Origin: Micavibrio_B sp048498395
GTDB taxonomy: Bacteria; Pseudomonadota; Alphaproteobacteria; Micavibrionales; Micavibrionaceae
DNA: 18,501 bases
NCBI GenBank assembly: GCA_048498395.1
Contig: JBEHYB010000048.1
Location: 1 to 18,501, forward strand
Reading direction: 5' to 3'
Part shown: piece after piece, positions 14,979 through 18,501 of the stretch
Layout: each line of letters opens with the position of its first letter
Position numbering within the stretch: the first letter of the stretch is position 1
Translations under genes and position numbers: made by a program
Notes under the pieces: model-generated
What the model was told of the DNA's origin: nothing
The model's input: the letters and a program-made list of their open reading frames with translations, nothing else
Databases searched by the model: none

Positions 14979-15974
14979 ATGGGCATATCCCCTCTTGTCA
15001 ACGAACTGGATACCGAACTCCGCGCACCGCTGACGGCGCTCGCGGAAAACACTGCGCAGTCTTTTATGCGCGCACATTATAAAGATCCCGACAGCGAACG
15101 CGAGATGGACAAGACGCTTGAAAAACTCGGCGGTGCCGCGACAATCGCCATCAGCGCGGTATTCGGCTCGGTCAGCCTGCCGGAAGGTTTGAAAGAACGC
15201 CTCTCGACCGCCATCATCGAAGCGGCGCACACCGCCGCCGAAGGCGACTTTATCAATACCGGCAACGGCCTGCGCAGCGGCCGTCACAATCAGGAAGAAG
15301 ACGAAGAAGAGAAACGCAAGAAAGAACTCGAGAATCGCATTGAAGCGTTTATCAGCGAGCAGGAACGCGCGCGCGAATGGGCGGAGACGGTACACAGTTT
15401 TAACGATACGCATTTGACCGGCGAGCAGTGGAGCGCATTAGGTAGGGAACTCGATAACCCGCAATCCAAAGAGCGCGAAAAATTAATAGAAAAAACGCAG
15501 AAAGAAACTGGCGTTACGCGCGCCGAAGCAGAGCACGGTGCGAAACTCGCCGCCAAAGTCGCGCACGCCTATTCAAAACCCGGCGGCACGACAAGCCCCG
15601 AAGGCATAGCCGCAGCAAAAGCCTGTAATGAAGATAAAGCCTGTCCTGTGATGGTAAAGCAAGGAGGCGTGAGTGGTTTTATTACGTCTGTAGCTGATGG
15701 CGCAACCCATTTGGCGAATGGTGCCGCCGAAGCTATTGGCATTAAGAAAAAATCTGAATCTGCCCCAGCTGCACATGACGCGACAGCTGCTCCTGCTAAA
15801 ACTGCCGCCACTTCAACGCCATCGACAAGTGCAGCGAAAAATGATTCCTGGCATTTACCGACCACTGCCGATGTCGGTAATGCTTTCTCAAGCGCGGCGA
15901 ACTTCGTTCAGGGTAAAGGCTTTACACCGACAGCTGCGCCAGCCGCCACACCCGCCCCTGCGCCGCATAAATAA
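14979..15974 (+). CDS. Hypothetical protein, charged middle and Ala/Pro-rich tail
   Basis: The protein is 331 residues and matches no family I know. Residues 1-100 are mostly helical, with a mildly hydrophobic stretch near 49-65 (LGGAATIAISAVFGSVS). Residues 105-140 are strongly charged (EEDEEEKRKKELE) and probably coiled coil. Residues 180-200 contain TGVTRAEAEHGAKLAAK. A pair of cysteines lies in KACNEDKACPVMV (213-225). From about 250 the tail is low-complexity Ala, Thr, Pro and Ser. No signal peptide is seen. The start ATG has only a weak AGG upstream. A TAGAAT (14967-14972) sits where a -10 for a near-leaderless transcript would be, but with a poor -35. The preceding gap (14881-14978) holds a small TTAACG/CGTTAA hairpin and nothing else clear. 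It converges on the hisC-type operon. Confidence 0.75.
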   Translation: MGISPLVNELDTELRAPLTALAENTAQSFMRAHYKDPDSEREMDKTLEKLGGAATIAISAVFGSVSLPEGLKERLSTAIIEAAHTAAEGDFINTGNGLRSGRHNQEEDEEEKRKKELENRIEAFISEQERAREWAETVHSFNDTHLTGEQWSALGRELDNPQSKEREKLIEKTQKETGVTRAEAEHGAKLAAKVAHAYSKPGGTTSPEGIAAAKACNEDKACPVMVKQGGVSGFITSVADGATHLANGAAEAIGIKKKSESAPAAHDATAAPAKTAATSTPSTSAAKNDSWHLPTTADVGNAFSSAANFVQGKGFTPTAAPAATPAPAPHK

Positions 15975-15999
15975 TCGTTATTGAGCTGCTCACCTTCTC

Positions 16000-16069
16000 G
16001 TCATGCCGATGAAAATCGGCATCCAGATGGAACGATCTATCTGGATCCCGGATCAAGTCCGGGATGACA
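16000..16069. repeat. Palindromic repeat between convergent genes
   Basis: This repeat contains three adjacent hairpins: GCCGAT/ATCGGC (16005-16020), CCAGAT/ATCTGG (about 16023-16044) and CCCGGA/TCCGGG (16047-16063). The outer ends are GTCATGCC and GGGATGAC. It lies between the convergent 331-residue gene and hisC, 7 bases from the hisC stop, so it could terminate transcription in both directions. It belongs to the same family as the elements at 5594, 7569, 9762 and 9913. Confidence 0.75.
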
Positions 16070-16076
16070 GCAGGTT

Positions 16077-17156
16077 TTAAGAAGAAGTTTCCAGCTCGCG
16101 AAAGATTGCGAGGATTTTCTCGTTCTGATCAACCGTGCCGACCGCAATATTGACCGCGCCCGGAATAGCCGCGCTGCGGTTGCGGATCGAAATGCCCCGC
16201 TCCCGGAAAAACTGCACACATTTTTCAGCGTCTTTCACCACCACACAGAGAAAATTCGTCTGGCTCGGATATATTTTCTCGATACAGGTAAAGGCAGCAA
16301 GCGCGGATTTCATATATTCACGGTTGTGTTTCAGAACGACCTGCTTTTCCTGCATACGCGATAGCGCTGATTTTTCCAGAGCCTTAAGCGCGATTTCGAT
16401 GACCGGGCGCGGTACCGGGTACGGTGCGATGATACGCTTCACATACTGGATCACCTGCGCAGATGCGACGATGCAGCCGCAGCGCAGGCCCGCGAGGCCG
16501 TAGCTTTTCGACAGGGTGCGCAAAATAACGAGGTTCGGATATGCGCCGAGACGCGTCACAAAAGACGGATGATCGGCGAATTCGATATAGGCCTCATCAA
16601 TGACAACGATGCATTTATCCCGCAAGCGTTCGAGCAAGGTTTCCACCTGCGCGACAGGCAGCGCGGTCGAGGACGGATTGCCGGGATTGCACAGGAAGAC
16701 GAGTTTGATCGCGGCATCCGCATCGATTTTCGCGACAACGCCGTCGACATCCAGCACGTCATGAGAGGTGCCAAGGCGCGGTACGGTGACGATTTCAACG
16801 TCATGCACGGCGGCTTCGGTTTTATACATCGCGAAAGTCGGCGGGCAGGTCAGGATTTTGTCTTTCCCCGGCGTGGTGAAAGTCTGCAGCAACAGGCGTA
16901 TCCCCTCCTCGCTGCCGCGCGTCACCGCGATATTTTCCGCCTGCGCGCCATAGAGATTGCCAAACGCGGTCAACAGCTCAATCGGCTGGGGCGACGGGTA
17001 GCGGTTTAGCTCCGAGCCTTCGAAAGGCGACCACGGATTTTCCGCCGCGTCCATAAACAGGAGATCGCCCTGCACCGTGCCGCGCGCCGACTGGTAAGGT
17101 GCAAGGTTTTTTACATTGGGGCGCACCAGCCGGTCGATTACATTATCCATTTTCAT
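16077..17156 (-). CDS. hisC: Histidinol-phosphate aminotransferase-type enzyme
   Basis: The protein is 359 residues, a fold-type I, PLP-dependent aminotransferase. The start chosen is ATG 17156, with AAGGA 5 bases upstream; ATG 17150 is an alternative. It follows E. coli HisC closely from memory: LAPYQSARG, ELNRYPSPQP, VTRGSEEGIRLLL, TCPPTFAMYK, VVIDEAYIEF (Asp187, Tyr190), RTLSKSYGLAGLRCG with the PLP lysine Lys217, and IIAPYPVPRPV. The family enzyme converts imidazole-acetol phosphate and glutamate to histidinol phosphate. One oddity: the C-terminal arginine of LRI.VGT (E. coli Arg335) is Asn in VNIAVGT (codon 16149-16151). The gene overlaps the upstream HAD gene by 14 bases and is last in an operon with a HisD-family gene. 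True HisC is likely by similarity, but altered substrate use is possible. Confidence 0.85.
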   Translation of the reverse strand: MKMDNVIDRLVRPNVKNLAPYQSARGTVQGDLLFMDAAENPWSPFEGSELNRYPSPQPIELLTAFGNLYGAQAENIAVTRGSEEGIRLLLQTFTTPGKDKILTCPPTFAMYKTEAAVHDVEIVTVPRLGTSHDVLDVDGVVAKIDADAAIKLVFLCNPGNPSSTALPVAQVETLLERLRDKCIVVIDEAYIEFADHPSFVTRLGAYPNLVILRTLSKSYGLAGLRCGCIVASAQVIQYVKRIIAPYPVPRPVIEIALKALEKSALSRMQEKQVVLKHNREYMKSALAAFTCIEKIYPSQTNFLCVVVKDAEKCVQFFRERGISIRNRSAAIPGAVNIAVGTVDQNEKILAIFRELETSS

Positions 17157-18168
17157 CAATTCCTTTTCTAAATTCTATAAATTCGCGAAAACTGTCTGCG
17201 CATACATAATGAGGCTTAATCCTGTCCGTCAGTTCCGGCAAAGCGCCAGCTTCCTGCGTCAGCTTAATTACAAATTTATCCCAGCCAGTAACGCGGAACA
17301 GCGTCTCTTTCGCTTTTTTCTCAAGTTCGATATCGGCAGGCGCGATTTTCTTGCCATAGGCGGCGTGGATAAACGGTATCTCCGCGTTGCGGGCGAGGAA
17401 ACCGTCACGGAAAAAACTGTCCCCCACGTAAAAGCAGCGCGATTTAATCGCGTTCATTATTTCCGCATAAGGGCCGTCTTTCACAGTCATGACGGTGCGG
17501 ATGGCGCGCAACGCTTCCTGGCCCAGCAGGCCGATATCAAGCGTTTCATCAAGAGAAAATTCAAACACATCGTCGACCGTAACATTTTGTGGCACAAGAT
17601 TACTGCGTTTCGCGTGATCCAGAAGGATCGCGCCTAAAATCCGGGGATGCGGCTTCTGCAAATCGGCGGGAAATGTTTCGAAACATGTTCTGTTGCATTT
17701 GTTTATATAGGGTTTTGCAAAGGGCCAGGTATAGACAGCATCGACGACATCATCTAGCTCAAGCCAGAAAACCGCATCGCTGGCCGCGTTCTGCGTCGCT
17801 TCTGTCGCGATATAGATGGTATTTCCTGCCTGCTTCAACTCCCTGATCGTCTGGATCGTATCGATATAGGCATAGGATTTTGTCAGGCGTTCGCTCGCCG
17901 CGTTACGGATCGCCACCACACGATCGATAATCGTCGTTAAATTCGGCAATCTCTGCAAGGCGGGGATTTCATGCCAGACATCGTTATCCCAGTCGGACCC
18001 AAGGCGCGCATGCGCCTTCGATAATTGATCGAAGAACAAATCCTTATCGAGCGCACCTGTTTCAGAGAACAAATAGTCGAGCGTTTCGGCCATGGCAGAG
18101 CCGAACTCTATAACTTCGTCATAGAGCGTGTTATGCAGATCGAAGATATAGATATCGCCCTGTCTCAT
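17143..18168 (-). CDS. HAD-superfamily hydrolase, possible phosphatase of the his-like operon
   Basis: The protein is 341 residues. The start is ATG 18168, overlapping the stop of the HisD-family gene as TAATG, with AAGG 6 bases upstream. A longer open frame upstream lies inside the hisD-like gene and is rejected. HAD motifs: I, IFDLHNTLYD (nucleophile Asp10, Thr14); II, YIATEA (Thr122); III, QKPHP (Lys172); IV, VGDSFFRDG (Asp250, Asp255). Residues 17-105 form an alpha-helical cap (C1 type). At the Asp+2 position, normally the general acid of phosphatases, there is His12 (codon 18133-18135), so catalysis may differ. Sitting between a HisD-family dehydrogenase and a HisC-type aminotransferase, it is a candidate for the intervening histidinol-phosphate phosphatase step. 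It does not look like HisB-N or HisN. Function is inferred from context only. Confidence 0.85.
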   Translation of the reverse strand: MRQGDIYIFDLHNTLYDEVIEFGSAMAETLDYLFSETGALDKDLFFDQLSKAHARLGSDWDNDVWHEIPALQRLPNLTTIIDRVVAIRNAASERLTKSYAYIDTIQTIRELKQAGNTIYIATEATQNAASDAVFWLELDDVVDAVYTWPFAKPYINKCNRTCFETFPADLQKPHPRILGAILLDHAKRSNLVPQNVTVDDVFEFSLDETLDIGLLGQEALRAIRTVMTVKDGPYAEIMNAIKSRCFYVGDSFFRDGFLARNAEIPFIHAAYGKKIAPADIELEKKAKETLFRVTGWDKFVIKLTQEAGALPELTDRIKPHYVCADSFREFIEFRKGIDENG

Positions 18169-18501
18169 TACGCCTTCAGTTTCAAAACGATATCTTTGAA
18201 CGCTGCTTCGTTTCGCTGGCGCAATACTTCGGCGTGTCCCGTAAAACCTTCGTAATCGGCGAGGATTTCGACAGTTTTTTTCAAAGCGGCATAACCCGCC
18301 TTGTTGGCGTAAGACAGGCTGGTGCGTTTGAGGAAACTCCACACCGAGGTACAGCTATGCGTAATGGCGTTGCCGCCCGTCGGCAGGACGGCATTTACGC
18401 CCGTACCGAAATTTCCAAGCACGATCGGCGTAGTCTCGCCGATCAGGATTTCGCCGCTATCGGTCAGGGCCACGACGTCGCCGCGTCCGGTGCCGAGCGC
18501 G
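18168..18501 (-). CDS. HisD-family dehydrogenase, C-terminal part only
   Basis: Only the last 110 residues are in the window; the 5' part lies beyond 18501. The C-terminal pattern fits the histidinol dehydrogenase family: TDSGEILIGETTPIVLG, then VNAVLPTGGNA, SFLKRTSL, and LADYEGFTGHAEVLRQR, which keeps the late His that is a zinc ligand (His419 in E. coli). Canonical enzymes have Asp and His in the D......H motif before VLPT (Asp360, His367). Here these are Asn (codon 18411-18413) and Ala (18390-18392). It may therefore be a HisD paralogue oxidising a different alcohol, or not bind zinc in the standard way. It is translationally coupled to the HAD gene (TAATG). I give no gene symbol because of these substitutions. 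Confidence 0.75.
   Translation of the reverse strand, partial: ALGTGRGDVVALTDSGEILIGETTPIVLGNFGTGVNAVLPTGGNAITHSCTSVWSFLKRTSLSYANKAGYAALKKTVEILADYEGFTGHAEVLRQRNEAAFKDIVLKLKA

Noticed and set aside
18169..18342. N-terminal extension of the HAD protein upstream of ATG 18168
   Set aside because: The extension lies wholly inside the HisD-family coding region, is Arg-rich and motif-free, whereas ATG 18168 has a Shine-Dalgarno and couples to the preceding stop as TAATG.

Overview
This window looks like a chromosomal segment of an alphaproteobacterium. The evidence is a gyrA - ssb - uvrA neighbourhood, which from memory is typical of alphaproteobacteria, and a GAAC-N7-GAAC (GTTC-N7-GTTC) LexA-type box upstream of uvrA, the SOS operator form of that class. 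I cannot name a genus. The DNA is moderately GC-rich, with AT-rich patches in some accessory genes and promoters.

Layout. Positions 1-2661 (-) hold gyrA, cut at its 3' end by the window. Then come a small exported DUF2059-like protein (-) and a J-domain coiled-coil protein (-) bracketed by two direct copies of a 92-bp hairpin repeat. ssb (-) follows, with a perfect terminator hairpin. From 5485 to 9753 lies an accessory block on the + strand between ssb and uvrA. It encodes a 574-residue alpha-helical repeat protein, a protein joining a PcfJ-like block to leucine-rich repeats, and a DXD-type glycosyltransferase-like protein. The first two genes share an upstream module (end of a palindromic repeat, then AATATTTGACATAA). 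uvrA (10001-12868, +) is intact, with a candidate SOS operator/promoter and a palindromic repeat in its likely leader.

Next is a hipBA-type toxin-antitoxin pair (+) with a very AT-rich, palindrome-dense control region and an unusually long antitoxin. A 331-residue low-complexity orphan (+) follows. A palindromic repeat separates it from a convergent three-gene operon (-): a HisD-family dehydrogenase (partial), a HAD-family hydrolase and a HisC-type aminotransferase.

Working together. gyrA, ssb and uvrA are core DNA topology, replication and repair genes. The hisD-like, HAD and hisC genes are tightly coupled (TAATG overlap, then a 14-base overlap). They match in kind the last three steps of histidine synthesis (aminotransferase, phosphatase, alcohol dehydrogenase). 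Each of the three differs from the family at a usually conserved active-site position, so this may be a variant or parallel pathway rather than plain histidine synthesis. It is the most interesting candidate system here. At least five members of a TCATCC...GGATGAC palindromic repeat family sit in the intergenic gaps.
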